This document shows, one piece after another, positions 34,617 to 43,778 of a DNA stretch of 64,000 nucleotides. The notes beneath the pieces are model-generated. The model worked only from the letters and a program-made list of their open reading frames with translations, ran no database searches and was not told where the DNA came from. The stretch spans positions 62,001 to 126,000 of the forward strand of contig JAUXWM010000093.1 in assembly GCA_030681375.1 (NCBI GenBank), in the 5' to 3' direction. The stretch is from Gallionella sp. Its GTDB lineage: Bacteria; Pseudomonadota; Gammaproteobacteria; Burkholderiales; Gallionellaceae. Both the position numbers and the translations under genes were made by a program. Every line of letters starts with the position of its first letter. Position 1 is the first letter of the stretch.

Positions 34617-35425
34617 GTTTTGGATGCTTCCCCGGCCTGCACGCTTGCGGCTCGTCCGCGCGGCCCGTAAAAATATTCCCTGATAATCGGATGATCCATT
34701 TGGGATAGCTCCGTCATGGTGCCCATCCCCAAAATATGTCCCTCGCCCAGCACGGCGACCCGGTCTGCCACGCGCCACAACAGGTCGAGGTCGTGCGTGA
34801 CCAGCATAATGGTCAATCCGAGCGCATCGCGCAAGCTTTGCACCAGTTCGTCTATGCCGCTCGCACTCAGCGGATCAAGACCGGCAGTGGGTTCATCGAG
34901 AAAAAGTAGTTCCGGATCAAGGGCTATGGCGCGTGCAAGGGCTGCTCGTTTACGCATTCCGCCGCTTAATTCGCTCGGATACTTGTTGCCTGCGTCCGGG
35001 GGTAAGCCGGTGAGTGCTATCTTGAGGGCGGCGACCTCGGCGATTAAATCGGCACTGAGAGCCGTATGCTCGCGCAATACCATGCTGACATTCTCAGTCA
35101 CTGTCAGTGCGCTGAACAGCGCGCCGCGCTCGAACATCACGCCCCAGCGACGGCGCATCGGTAGCGCCTGCTCGTCATTCAAACCCAGCACTTCCCGCCC
35201 GAATACACGGATCGAGCCGGATGCCGGTTGTTGCAGCAGCAGGATGGTGCGCAGCAGTGTGGATTTGCCGCAGCCGCTGCCCCCTACCAGTGCGAAAATT
35301 TCTCCCGGATGGACGCTCAGGCTGATGTCGTCATGCACGACATTCAGGCCGAAACGGGTGTGCAAATTACGAACATCGATGACGGGGTCGTTAGGCGAGA
35401 GGGAAATCGGTGTGGCGGCACTCAT
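34601..35425 (-). CDS. ABC transporter ATPase, MlaF-like
   Basis: 274 aa. Walker A GGSGCGKSTLL, Q-loop region, signature LSGGMRKRAALARAI, Walker B LLFLDEPTAGLDPL and the H-loop LVTHDLDLLW are complete. Energises the MCE lipid transporter formed with the adjacent permease and MlaD-like protein. Its start overlaps the permease stop by four nt and its end overlaps mlaD-like by 16 nt. Confidence 0.92.
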   Translation of the reverse strand: MSAATPISLSPNDPVIDVRNLHTRFGLNVVHDDISLSVHPGEIFALVGGSGCGKSTLLRTILLLQQPASGSIRVFGREVLGLNDEQALPMRRRWGVMFERGALFSALTVTENVSMVLREHTALSADLIAEVAALKIALTGLPPDAGNKYPSELSGGMRKRAALARAIALDPELLFLDEPTAGLDPLSASGIDELVQSLRDALGLTIMLVTHDLDLLWRVADRVAVLGEGHILGMGTMTELSQMDHPIIREYFYGPRGRAASVQAGEASKTWKKK

Positions 35426-36552
35426 ATTTTCAGCCAGTTAAATGCGATGGAAAACAGTGCATCAGCCAGAATGACCAGGAAAATGGATTGCACCACGCTC
35501 ACGGTTGTTTGTCGCCCGACACTGTCGGCGCTGCCTGTTACCTTGAACCCCTGATAGCATCCGACCAGCGCGATGATGGCGGCAAATACCGGCGCCTTGC
35601 CGATGCCGGTCAGAAAGGAGGATAGGCTCACTGCATCGCCGAGACGGTCGAGGAAAACGTCGAAGCCGACGTCCAGTTTGGAATTCGCCATGATCATGCC
35701 GCCGAGTATTCCGGTGATATCGGCATAAATCGTAAGCAGCGGCAGGGCAATGACCAGTGCCAGCAGTTTGGGGAGCACCAGCAATTCAGTCGGTCCTACG
35801 CCGATGGTGCGCAGCGCGTCGATTTCTTCAGTCACCTTCATGGTGCCGATTTGTGCCGCATAGGCGGAACCGGAGCGTCCGGCGACGATGATGGCGGTCA
35901 TCAGCGGGGAGAGTTCGCGCAGCATGGAAAGTCCGACCAGGTCGGCAATGAAGACATTTGCCCCGAAGCGTTGCAACTGATCTGCACCCTGATAGGCGAT
36001 GACCAGCCCCATCAAAAAGGAAAGCAGACCTACGATGGGCAGTGCCTCGAAACCGGCGCTCTGGAGGTTGTGGAGTATCGGGCGCCAGCGGATGCGGCGC
36101 GGTTGTATCAGTGAACGCAGCAGGATGATCGCGGTTTCACCGATAAAGGCAAGCATGTCATGCAGGCCTTGCAGACCATGCCAGGCTTGCAGGCCAACGC
36201 GTGTCACAAAATTGGGCGGAACCTGCGGGGGTGGCTTCGACGCCATTGCGCTGGAAGCAATCAACTGCATCAGGGCGCTGAATTCTGGTCGCAAACCCGT
36301 TATCGTCACACGCCGCCCGCGCTGTTCTAGCGTGCGGATCGTCCGGTGCAGCAACCAGGCGCCCGTGGTATCCAGCGCGGAAAGTGCCGAACAATCAAAT
36401 AGCAGTTCTTCCGAATCAGGCCAGGCAGCCAGTTCCAATTGCTGTTCGAGCGGTGCGATTCCCCGCGTTGTCCAGACACCGGAGCAAAATGCACGGTCCG
36501 TCTCGATAACCAGTCGGGCGGTTCCTTGGTCTGATATCGTGGCACGTTTCAT
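35422..36552 (-). CDS. MlaE-type permease with N-terminal STAS domain
   Basis: 376 aa. Residues about 10-105 form a STAS domain (LLFDCSALSALDTTGAWLLHRT), the role played by a separate MlaB in E. coli. Residues about 120-376 are the MlaE permease with five helices: VGLLSFLMGLVIAYQGADQL, RELSPLMTAIIVAGRSGSAYAAQ, MKVTEEIDALRTIG. A natural STAS-permease fusion that would keep the regulator at fixed stoichiometry. First gene of the MCE operon. Confidence 0.9.
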   Translation of the reverse strand: MKRATISDQGTARLVIETDRAFCSGVWTTRGIAPLEQQLELAAWPDSEELLFDCSALSALDTTGAWLLHRTIRTLEQRGRRVTITGLRPEFSALMQLIASSAMASKPPPQVPPNFVTRVGLQAWHGLQGLHDMLAFIGETAIILLRSLIQPRRIRWRPILHNLQSAGFEALPIVGLLSFLMGLVIAYQGADQLQRFGANVFIADLVGLSMLRELSPLMTAIIVAGRSGSAYAAQIGTMKVTEEIDALRTIGVGPTELLVLPKLLALVIALPLLTIYADITGILGGMIMANSKLDVGFDVFLDRLGDAVSLSSFLTGIGKAPVFAAIIALVGCYQGFKVTGSADSVGRQTTVSVVQSIFLVILADALFSIAFNWLKI

Positions 36553-36675
36553 CAGTGGCTCAATCTGGCGCGGAGGGCGTCTCTCAATGTGACTGCGGTG
36601 ATCGAATGCGCAGGTTACACAGTTTTTTGCAGATTTTCAGTAGTTATTTACGCCTTTCATCCTCGCACCATCAGG

Positions 36676-36704
36676 AAAAAAGGCCGGGACGATGCACCGA
36701 CCTT
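36676..36704 (-). terminator. Terminator downstream of mlaA
   Basis: Minus strand AAGGTCGG-N13-CCGGCCTT followed by TTTT; one G-U pair in the stem. Located 26 nt after the mlaA stop, so mlaA is transcriptionally separate from the MCE operon. Confidence 0.72.
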
Positions 36705-36729
36705 GTTATAACTGACTGTCGGGCGAGTT

Positions 36730-37563
36730 TTAATGTTTGTGCGCGTTGTGTTCCTGAGTGGCGGGCAATGATGGTGCTGAATCCGTCCCGGTCGGCGCAA
36801 CAGCCGGTTCGGCATTGTCAGTTGCGGGTGTGGCAGGCGCATCAGGCTGGTATTCAAAGTCCGATTCCATGTCGTCATAATCATCTTGCGGAGGATTACC
36901 GTCATAGACGAGATTTTGACGGCGCTGCAAGTAGGCATCCCGGATAAACGCATAGCGGTCTATCATCGCGCCTTCCAGTACGCTTTCCTGGGTGAGCAAT
37001 TGCGCACGGCGTTTGACGGCCTTGAGCAGATACAACTGGTTGCGGGTGCGTACATGAGGTGCGCGGGACAGCAGGCTGACCTGGCTGTCGCCTATGTCTC
37101 CAATGCTGTCGCGCACGGTGCTGGGCCCCAATATGGGCACGATCAGATAAGGGCCGCTGGCAACACCCCAATAACCGAGTGTCTGGCCGAAGTCTTCATT
37201 GTGTTTTTCCAGTCTGGAGGTGACATTGAACAGCCCGAACACGCCGAAGGTGGAGTTGAACAAGAAGCGCGATCCGTCTGAGGCCGCCTGAGCTAATTTG
37301 AATTGCAGCAGATCATTTGCGGTAACGACCACATCATCCAGATTGGAGAAAAAGTTCGCTACCATGATCTTGCCCATTTCCGGCATGACGGTGTTGTAAC
37401 CTTGTGCGACCGGTTTGGTGATGGCTTTGTCCAGGGTGTCGTTGAATTGATACACGCCACGGTTCAGTGGTTCCAGCGGGTCGGCGGGGTTGGTGACCTG
37501 CGTTGAGGCACATCCCGTCAAGGCCAGGGCGGCGAGTGCGAGAAAAATACGTATGGTTTTCAT
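36730..37563 (-). CDS. mlaA: MlaA (VacJ) outer-membrane lipoprotein
   Basis: 277 aa. Lipobox ALTGCAST around Cys18, then the VacJ core: DPLEPLNRGVYQFNDTLDKA, FFSNLDDVVVTANDLLQ, RFLFNSTFGVFGLFNVTSRL, DFGQTLGYWGVASGPYLIVPILGPSTVRD. The C-terminal about 65 residues are acidic then Pro/Ala-rich and low-complexity. MlaA forms a channel removing mislocalised phospholipids from the outer leaflet and would feed the adjacent MCE system. Confidence 0.93.
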   Translation of the reverse strand: MKTIRIFLALAALALTGCASTQVTNPADPLEPLNRGVYQFNDTLDKAITKPVAQGYNTVMPEMGKIMVANFFSNLDDVVVTANDLLQFKLAQAASDGSRFLFNSTFGVFGLFNVTSRLEKHNEDFGQTLGYWGVASGPYLIVPILGPSTVRDSIGDIGDSQVSLLSRAPHVRTRNQLYLLKAVKRRAQLLTQESVLEGAMIDRYAFIRDAYLQRRQNLVYDGNPPQDDYDDMESDFEYQPDAPATPATDNAEPAVAPTGTDSAPSLPATQEHNAHKH

Positions 37564-37629
37564 TTTGCGTCTCGGTACAGTGAGTTGTACTTAATTATAT
37601 AGAGGTTGCGGCGGTTCGGTGAGAACTCG

Positions 37630-38175
37630 CTAAACAAAGCGGCTGGGCGGGGTCAGTTCGCCTACATGCAAATTGAATGTGCCGCTGTTACGTTCGGAAA
37701 AGAAATGTTCCAGGCTGAGGCGTATCGGGCGGAAGGCGATTTCATCCCAGGGGATTTCGGCTTCGCTGAACAGTTTGACTTCCAGGCTCTCGGGTCCGGG
37801 GCTGAAATCCAGATCAAGCAGGCGGGCTCTGAATGAAATGTGTACCTGATTGATGTAGGGCAAACTGTACATTGAATATAAATCGCCGATCGCGATGCGT
37901 GCGTTGGCTTCTTCCAGTGTCTCGCGTATGGCAGCCTGCGTGGTGCTTTCGCCATTTTCCATGAATCCGCCGGGCAGCGTCCATAGCCCGTAACGCGGTT
38001 CGATGGCACGACGGCATAACAGCACCTTGTCTTCCCATTCCGGGATAGAGCCTATCACCATTTTGGGGTTCTGGTAATGAACGATGCCGCAAACGGTGCA
38101 GATGTGGCGTGGACGGTTGTCATCCTCGGGGATGCGTAGTTCTACCGTTGCACCGCATGCGGTGCAGAATTTCAT
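37630..38175 (-). CDS. NUDIX hydrolase with N-terminal zinc ribbon
   Basis: 181 aa. An N-terminal zinc ribbon (FCTACG and CTVCG) precedes a complete Nudix box in GGFMENGESTTQAAIRETLEEAN. NudC-like architecture suggests action on NAD(H) or related nucleotides, but the enzyme is shorter than NudC and lacks its SQPWPFPxS tail motif, so the substrate is open. I start at the ATG at 38175 overlapping the bamD stop (ATGA); the in-frame ATG 15 nt upstream is an alternative. Confidence 0.82.
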   Translation of the reverse strand: MKFCTACGATVELRIPEDDNRPRHICTVCGIVHYQNPKMVIGSIPEWEDKVLLCRRAIEPRYGLWTLPGGFMENGESTTQAAIRETLEEANARIAIGDLYSMYSLPYINQVHISFRARLLDLDFSPGPESLEVKLFSEAEIPWDEIAFRPIRLSLEHFFSERNSGTFNLHVGELTPPSRFV

Positions 38176-38975
38176 TTCCAGAATTGCCACCAGCTCTTTG
38201 CTACTATGCTGTTGCCCGCAGCGTCAACTTGTACGTCGGAGTTGCTCGCCAGTACGCGCCGGGCATCGTCGCGTAACTGGGTCATGCCCATTGCGTCATA
38301 TGCCTGCACCATGATCGCAAGCGCATCGCGTGTAGAGGGACTGTTCGGATACAGCGTCAGGATGTCTTGTGCGCGGTTCAGTGCGGCGATATGGGCGCCA
38401 CGGCGCTGATAATAGCGGGCAATGTTCAGTTCGTGTTTGGCCAGTGAATTGGCCAGATATTGCATGCGCACTCTGGCATCCGAGGTGTATTTGCTGTTCG
38501 GGAAACGCGTCACCAGTGCCTTGAAGGCGTTGAATGAATTCTGAGCAGATTGCGGGTCGCGTTCGGAAGGGTCCTGGCCACCGATGGCGGCCAGTATGCT
38601 AATGTCACCGTTGAACGTCGCCAGTCCCTTGACGTAGTATGCGTAGTCCACATGCGGCTGGTTCGGGAACTGTTTGATGAAACGATCCGCTGTGGCAATT
38701 GCCGGGTCGGGCTCGCCCTGACGGTAATAGGCGTAAGCCATTTCCAGCATGGACTGCTGTGCATACCGGCCATAGGGGTAACGCGATTGCAGGGTTTCAT
38801 ACAGTTTGATGGCCGAGCTGTAGCTGCCATCGTCCAGCTCCGTTTTTGCCTGACGGTAGAGCTCATCTGCGGGCACCTGACTGGATACGCTGGTTGGATC
38901 TCCGGTCGGCAGCGGGTCCAGCATATTGCAAGCAGTTAACGTAAGTAACAAAAATACAGCTAAACTATGGCGCAT
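38172..38975 (-). CDS. bamD: Outer membrane protein assembly factor BamD
   Basis: 267 aa lipoprotein (lipobox TLTACNML). Five TPR-like helical repeats include ADELYRQAKTELDDGSYSSA, YPYGRYAQQSMLEMAYAYYR and FPNSKYTSDARVRMQYL, matching BamD/YfiO. Essential component of the beta-barrel assembly machine. Its start codon CAT (38973-38975) overlaps the rluD start on the opposite strand by two nt, so each gene must be transcribed from inside the other or be leaderless. Confidence 0.94.
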   Translation of the reverse strand: MRHSLAVFLLLTLTACNMLDPLPTGDPTSVSSQVPADELYRQAKTELDDGSYSSAIKLYETLQSRYPYGRYAQQSMLEMAYAYYRQGEPDPAIATADRFIKQFPNQPHVDYAYYVKGLATFNGDISILAAIGGQDPSERDPQSAQNSFNAFKALVTRFPNSKYTSDARVRMQYLANSLAKHELNIARYYQRRGAHIAALNRAQDILTLYPNSPSTRDALAIMVQAYDAMGMTQLRDDARRVLASNSDVQVDAAGNSIVAKSWWQFWK

Positions 38976-39963
38976 GACTGATTCCGAAATAAATTTGCGC
39001 GATTATAGCGCACCCGAAGACGATGTAATCCATTTTGTCGTCCCCTCTGATTATGCCGGTCTGCGCCTGGATCAGGCGTTGGCCAGGTTGCTGCCGGAAT
39101 ATTCGCGTAGCCGATTGCAGGAGTGGGTTGCCCAGCAACAAGTATTGCTGGACGGCGCTCCCGCTATTTCCAAGCTAAAAGTTTGGGGGGGCGAGAAGCT
39201 GGAGGTATTGCCGCAATCGACCCTCGCCGAGCAGCCTTATCTGGCCGAAGACATCCCGCTGGACATCGTTTACGAGGACGACGCGCTGCTGGTGATCAAT
39301 AAGCCGGTAGGTCTGGTGGTGCATCCCGGCAGCGGCAATTGGCAGGGTACCCTGCTGAACGCGCTGCTGCATCATGCGCCGCAACTGGCAGCCGTGCCGC
39401 GCGCCGGTATCGTGCACCGCCTGGACAAAGATACCAGCGGTTTGCTGGTGGTTGCCAAGACGCTGATCGCGCAAACCAATCTGGTGCGTCAGTTGCAGGA
39501 GCGTAGCGTGAAGCGCGAATATCTGGCTTTAGTGCATGGCGAGTTGCAGCATGGCGGTTATGTGGATCAGCCTATAGGCCGTCATCCGTCGAATCGGGTC
39601 AAAATGGCGGTGATCGAAACGGGTAAGGAAGCCGTGACGCACTACAAGGTTGAACGATCCTATCCCAGTTGCACTCTGCTGCGCTGCACCTTGGAAACCG
39701 GGCGCACACACCAGATACGCGTGCATCTGAGCTATCTCAAACATCCTCTGGTCGGCGACAGCGTGTATCTGAAAGGCCCGCAGAAATGTGTGCCGCAACT
39801 GCGCGACCTGTTGACCGGTTTTCCGCGTCAGGCTTTGCATGCCACCCGTCTGGCGCTGGAACACCCTGTCAGCGGCGAGCTGATGGAATGGCATGTGCCC
39901 ATGCCTGAGGATATGCAGCAGTTGCTGAAACAAATCGACAGTGTGTTGAATGAGCCTGAGTGA
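38974..39963 (+). CDS. rluD: 23S rRNA pseudouridine synthase RluD
   Basis: 329 aa. S4 domain (about 27-85), then RluA-family catalytic domain with the active-site motif HRLDKDTSGL containing Asp151, plus GRTHQIRVHLSYLKHPLVGD. Modifies helix 69 uridines of 23S rRNA. The start at 38974 (MTDSEINLRD) fits family length; a frame opening at 38926 would lie antisense within bamD. Overlaps pgeF by 14 nt. Confidence 0.92.
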   Translation: MTDSEINLRDYSAPEDDVIHFVVPSDYAGLRLDQALARLLPEYSRSRLQEWVAQQQVLLDGAPAISKLKVWGGEKLEVLPQSTLAEQPYLAEDIPLDIVYEDDALLVINKPVGLVVHPGSGNWQGTLLNALLHHAPQLAAVPRAGIVHRLDKDTSGLLVVAKTLIAQTNLVRQLQERSVKREYLALVHGELQHGGYVDQPIGRHPSNRVKMAVIETGKEAVTHYKVERSYPSCTLLRCTLETGRTHQIRVHLSYLKHPLVGDSVYLKGPQKCVPQLRDLLTGFPRQALHATRLALEHPVSGELMEWHVPMPEDMQQLLKQIDSVLNEPE

Positions 39964-40690
39964 TTATTTAATCATTCCCGAGTGGCCTGCGCCCGCTAAT
40001 GTCAGGGCGTTGCAGACCACGCGGCTGGGCGGCGTCAGCATTGCGCCTTATGCCAGCCTTAATCTCGGCAGCCATGTCGGCGATGCTCCGCTGAGCGTGG
40101 CACGTAACCGTCATTTGCTAGGCTCGTTATTGCCCAGTGAACCGATATGGCTGGAACAGGTGCATGGCACGGTGGTGGCGGATGCCGACAGGGCAAGCTG
40201 CCTGACGGTGGCCGATGCCTGCATCGCGCGGCGGAGCGTGTGCGTAGTGATGACCGCAGATTGTCTGCCGGTATTGCTGTGCGACCGGCAGGGTAGCGTG
40301 GTCGGCGCGGCACACGCCGGCTGGAAAGGACTGGCGGCAGGCGTGATCGAAGCCACCGTACAGGCTATGGAGGTGGCGCCGCAAGAAATGATAGCCTGGC
40401 TGGGGCCTGCGATCAGCCGCGAGGCCTTTGAAGTGGGTGAGGAAGTGCGTGCGGCTTTTGTGGAAACGGACCCCGAAGCCGCTGTTGCATTCATGCCCGG
40501 ACGGCCAGGAAAATATCTGGCCGACATCTACAGGTTGGCGCGTTTACGCCTGAACGCGCTCGGCATTACCCAAATTTACGGCGGCGAATATTGCACCTAT
40601 GGCGATCCCGACCGGTTTTTTTCCTACCGCCGTGATGGCGTAACCGGACGTCAGGGCACGTTCATCTGGCTGGAGAATAATAGTCGTTAG
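39950..40690 (+). CDS. pgeF: PgeF/YfiH family protein
   Basis: 246 aa. Multi-copper-oxidase-like laccase fold with the family motifs VMTADCLPVLLCD, AAHAGWKGLAAGV and WLGPAIS, including the conserved His and Cys zinc-site residues, and C-terminal CTYGDPDRFFSYRRDG. Homologues act as purine nucleoside phosphorylases/adenosine deaminases and as peptidoglycan editing factors. The last two codons and stop (AGTCGTTAG) are a unit of the downstream heptad array. Confidence 0.9.
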   Translation: MSLSDYLIIPEWPAPANVRALQTTRLGGVSIAPYASLNLGSHVGDAPLSVARNRHLLGSLLPSEPIWLEQVHGTVVADADRASCLTVADACIARRSVCVVMTADCLPVLLCDRQGSVVGAAHAGWKGLAAGVIEATVQAMEVAPQEMIAWLGPAISREAFEVGEEVRAAFVETDPEAAVAFMPGRPGKYLADIYRLARLRLNALGITQIYGGEYCTYGDPDRFFSYRRDGVTGRQGTFIWLENNSR

Positions 40691-40785
40691 TCACCAAATT
40701 CTAGTCATTAGTCGCTAGATTTTAGTTGTTAGTTGATGTTGTGCGCTACGCGCTATGATTTTTACTAACGACTAACGACTAACGA
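40684..40785. repeat. Inverted heptanucleotide array between pgeF and yceH
   Basis: Left: TCGTTAG at 40684-40690, then after a break TCATTAG, TCGCTAG, ATTTTAG, TTGTTAG. Right: three perfect CTAACGA units at 40765-40785, the opposite orientation. Unit identical to that at the nuoM/nuoN junction. Both convergent genes terminate inside the array: pgeF by its first TAG and yceH by the TAG on the other strand, whose final residues (SLVVSR) are repeat-encoded. Confidence 0.9.
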
Positions 40786-41424
40786 CTGCCTTATCTTTTC
40801 CACCATTTCGCGCAGCATCGTCACTTCTTCGTCGAGTCTGCTCACCTCGGCTCGCAATTCGGCGACTTCATCGGGGTCTATCCGGCGCTGAGTTGCAAGC
40901 GGGGTAGATTTGAGTGCTTCCACGTCGATTTCGCCGCACAGCAGATGCATCCAGCGGTGTTCGCGTGAACCGGGTAGTTTGGGTAGTTTGATCACCCAGG
41001 GGGTTTCGGCTTCAGCGAGTTCGTCCAGAAAGGCTTCTACCGAGGAAATATCGCCAAACGGGTGCAGGCGGTCGCAATTGAGGCGTAATTCGCCTGCTGT
41101 CTGCGGGCCGCGCAGCATTAACACCGCCAGCAGCGCGACCGACTGTTCCGGTAATTTAAATGCCTTGCGCGTATTGTGGGCATAGCGCATCACGCGACTG
41201 CCGCTGGATTCGATAATCAGCGCATAGTTCTTGAGGTTGTCTATGGCCTCCAGTACCTCAGTTTCACTGGCAGACATGACCGGGTCGCGCGCGGTTTTCT
41301 GATTGCAACCCAGGGTCAGAGTGTTCACCGACAGCGGGTAAGTGTCCGGCACGGTTTTTTCTTTTTCTATCAGTACGCCCAGTACGCGGGCTTCGAGGGG
41401 TGAAAAAATCGGCAGCATGGTCAT
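40765..41424 (-). CDS. YceH family protein (DUF480)
   Basis: 219 aa. Two winged-helix-like domains typical of the family: SPLEARVLGVLIEKEKTVPDTYPLSVNTL, NQKTARDPVM, then LRGPQTAGELRLNCDRLHPF. The C-terminus has a short coiled coil (VAELRAEVSRLDEEVTMLREM). Function unknown. Start at the ATG at 41424 (MTMLPIF), with 41418 possible; the frame extends to 41475 without support. C-terminal residues come from the heptad array. Confidence 0.87.
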   Translation of the reverse strand: MTMLPIFSPLEARVLGVLIEKEKTVPDTYPLSVNTLTLGCNQKTARDPVMSASETEVLEAIDNLKNYALIIESSGSRVMRYAHNTRKAFKLPEQSVALLAVLMLRGPQTAGELRLNCDRLHPFGDISSVEAFLDELAEAETPWVIKLPKLPGSREHRWMHLLCGEIDVEALKSTPLATQRRIDPDEVAELRAEVSRLDEEVTMLREMVEKIRQSLVVSR

Positions 41425-41487
41425 GGCTTTTAATCGTGCAAGGAGGAGAGCGGATGCTATCACGCAGCAGGTCACGCGCGTAAGCCA

Positions 41488-41515
41488 CTTTGAATGCGGC
41501 GCAATCCGTTATAAT
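41488..41515 (+). promoter_or_regulatory. Possible promoter of the ZIP transporter gene
   Basis: Perfect -10 TATAAT at 41510-41515, with a weak -35 CTTTGA at 41488-41493 (16-nt spacer). It lies 30 nt before the ATG. Confidence 0.45.
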
Positions 41516-41544
41516 TCGCGCCCTTGAATTTTTAATTGAATCTC

Positions 41545-42312
41545 ATGACCGTATTGCTGTGGATTATTGTGTCCAGCTTGCTGGGTGGTGTGCTAAGTGT
41601 ATTGAGCGCGGCCTTGTTTGCGCTGAATGCGCGCGCGCACTGGGTGAATGCGCTAGTCAGTTATGCCATTGGCGCATTGCTGGGCGCGGTGTTCCTCGAT
41701 ATTTTGCCGGAGGCGATAGCGCTGACGGATAACGTGGTCCAACTCAGCGGAACAATTCTGTTCGGTATCCTGCTGTTTTTTACGCTGGAAAAACTGTTGC
41801 TGTGGCGGCATTGTCACCACGATCATTGCGAGGTGCATGAGCCGCACGAAAATACCGCGCATGGTCGTAGCGGCATGATGATCATGGTAGGTGATACTTT
41901 TCACAACTTTGTCGATGGCGTCATCATCGCAGCGGCCTTCATGACCGATGTGCAGCTGGGTATCGTTACCGCGATGGCCATCATCGCGCACGAAATTCCT
42001 CAGGAAGTCGGTAATTTCATGATACTGCTGCACTCCGGCTACAGCAAGACGCAGGCACTGATGCTCAATCTGTTGTCCAGTCTGGCTATGCTGATAGGCG
42101 GCGTGCTGGCGTATTTTGCCCTGCAGTCCATACAAAGTATTGTGCCGACCTTGTTGGCTCTGGCTGCAGCCAGCATGCTTTACGTCGCGGTGGCTGACTT
42201 GATCCCCGGCCTGCATCAACGCACCCGCTTGCGCGATACGCTGGAACAGGTGTTGTTGATCGTGGCAGGCGTGTCGTCGATATATCTGGTTAATGTTGTT
42301 GTAACTGCTTGA
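41545..42312 (+). CDS. ZIP family metal transporter
   Basis: 255 aa, about eight helices. The metal-transport helices carry [18 protein letters not shown] and [21 protein letters not shown], the conserved HNxxDG and HExPQE motifs. A cytoplasmic His-rich loop ([19 protein letters not shown]) between helices III and IV is typical of zinc/iron uptake ZIPs. The start at ATG 41545 (MTVLLWIIV) is preferred over a TTG nine nt upstream. Confidence 0.9.
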   Translation: MTVLLWIIVSSLLGGVLSVLSAALFALNARAHWVNALVSYAIGALLGAVFLDILPEAIALTDNVVQLSGTILFGILLFFTLEKLLLWRHCHHDHCEVHEPHENTAHGRSGMMIMVGDTFHNFVDGVIIAAAFMTDVQLGIVTAMAIIAHEIPQEVGNFMILLHSGYSKTQALMLNLLSSLAMLIGGVLAYFALQSIQSIVPTLLALAAASMLYVAVADLIPGLHQRTRLRDTLEQVLLIVAGVSSIYLVNVVVTA

Positions 42313-42325
42313 TTTAAATATAAAA

Positions 42326-43684
42326 ATGAATAATCTTATTCCTAAAGTCGGTTTTGTTTCGCTCGGTTGCCCCAAGGCAACGGTGGATTCTGAACATATC
42401 CTGACGCGATTGCGTGCTGAAGGCTATTTGATTTCGTCCAGCTATCAGGAGGCTGATCTGGTGGTGGTGAATACCTGCGGTTTCATCGACAGTGCAGTGG
42501 AAGAATCGCTGGATGCGATAGGCGAAGCGCTGGCGGAAAATGGCCGTGTCATCGTCACGGGTTGTCTGGGTGCGAAGGGCGATGTGGTCAGGCAGGCGCA
42601 CCCCAAGGTGCTGGCGGTGACCGGCCCGCACGCGGCAGACGAAGTGATGGAGGTGGTGCATCAGCATCTGCCCAAACCGCACGATCCCTATACAGATCTG
42701 GTTCCCCCGCAAGGCATACGCCTTACGCCGAAACATTATGCCTATCTGAAAATTTCCGAGGGTTGCAACCACAGATGCACTTTCTGCATCATCCCCAGTC
42801 TGCGCGGCGATCTGGTCAGCCGTCCGGTGGGCGATGTCATGCAGGAGGCGCAAAATCTGGTCAACGCCGGCGTGCAGGAATTGCTGGTGATTTCACAGGA
42901 CACCAGCGCATACGGTGTAGACGTGAAATACCGCACCGGTTTCTGGGGTGGCAAACCGCTCCGGACACGCATGACTGAACTGGTCGCCGCTCTCGGTGAA
43001 CTGGGCGTATGGGTGCGCCTGCATTACGTCTATCCCTATCCGCATGTGGACGAAGTGATCCCGTTGATGGCCGAAGGCAAGATTCTGCCCTATCTGGATA
43101 TCCCGTTTCAGCACGCCAATCAGCGCATCCTGAAAATGATGAAACGGCCAGGTGGCAGTGCAGTGGGGTTAGCAGGGATGGACGGCTTGCCGGCCAACTC
43201 GCATAACGTGCTGGCGCGCATCAGACAATGGCGCGAGATATGCCCGGAGCTGGTGCTGCGCAGCACTTTCATCGTCGGCTTCCCCGGAGAGACCGAGGAA
43301 GAGTTCGAGGAGCTGCTCGATTTTATCGAAGAGGCGCAACTGGATCGCGTCGGTGCGTTTGCCTATTCGCCGGTGGATGGCGCTGTCGCCAACGACTTGC
43401 CGGACCACGTACCGCCTGAAGTGCAGCAGGAGCGCCTGGCGCGTCTGATGTGGTTGCAGGAAGAAATCAGCGAAGAGAAACTCAGGCTCAAAATCGGCAA
43501 GACCATGACGGTGCTGGTGGATACAGTGGACGAGAATGGCGCCATCGCGCGCAGTTACGCTGATGCGCCCGAAATCGATGGCCAGGTTTATATCAATGGT
43601 GGATCACATCTGAAAGTGGGCGACAAGGTTAAAGTGTTGATTACCGATTCGGATACACATGATCTGTGGGGTGAGCTGGTCTGA
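42326..43684 (+). CDS. rimO: Ribosomal protein S12 methylthiotransferase RimO
   Basis: 452 aa radical-SAM enzyme that methylthiolates Asp of ribosomal protein S12. N-terminal cluster domain ([30 protein letters not shown]), radical SAM motif CNHRCTFC, C-terminal TRAM domain from about residue 385. Between MKRP and [12 protein letters not shown] there is an unusual about 14-residue insert (nt 43148-43189) not expected in this very conserved stretch. Follows the ZIP gene by 13 nt. Confidence 0.94.
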   Translation: MNNLIPKVGFVSLGCPKATVDSEHILTRLRAEGYLISSSYQEADLVVVNTCGFIDSAVEESLDAIGEALAENGRVIVTGCLGAKGDVVRQAHPKVLAVTGPHAADEVMEVVHQHLPKPHDPYTDLVPPQGIRLTPKHYAYLKISEGCNHRCTFCIIPSLRGDLVSRPVGDVMQEAQNLVNAGVQELLVISQDTSAYGVDVKYRTGFWGGKPLRTRMTELVAALGELGVWVRLHYVYPYPHVDEVIPLMAEGKILPYLDIPFQHANQRILKMMKRPGGSAVGLAGMDGLPANSHNVLARIRQWREICPELVLRSTFIVGFPGETEEEFEELLDFIEEAQLDRVGAFAYSPVDGAVANDLPDHVPPEVQQERLARLMWLQEEISEEKLRLKIGKTMTVLVDTVDENGAIARSYADAPEIDGQVYINGGSHLKVGDKVKVLITDSDTHDLWGELV

Positions 43685-43778
43685 TTCGCCTGTTTAATGT
43701 CGGCTTGCGCAGGCTGTGAATCCCCGATAAGCTGTGCTGGCGTTAATCAGCGCCATAAAAATATATCAGGGGAGTCAG

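Noticed and set aside
43146..43196. Direct repeat CGGCCA as target duplication for the RimO insert
   Set aside because: The copies are 46 nt apart, not a multiple of three, and do not fit the 42-nt in-frame insertion.
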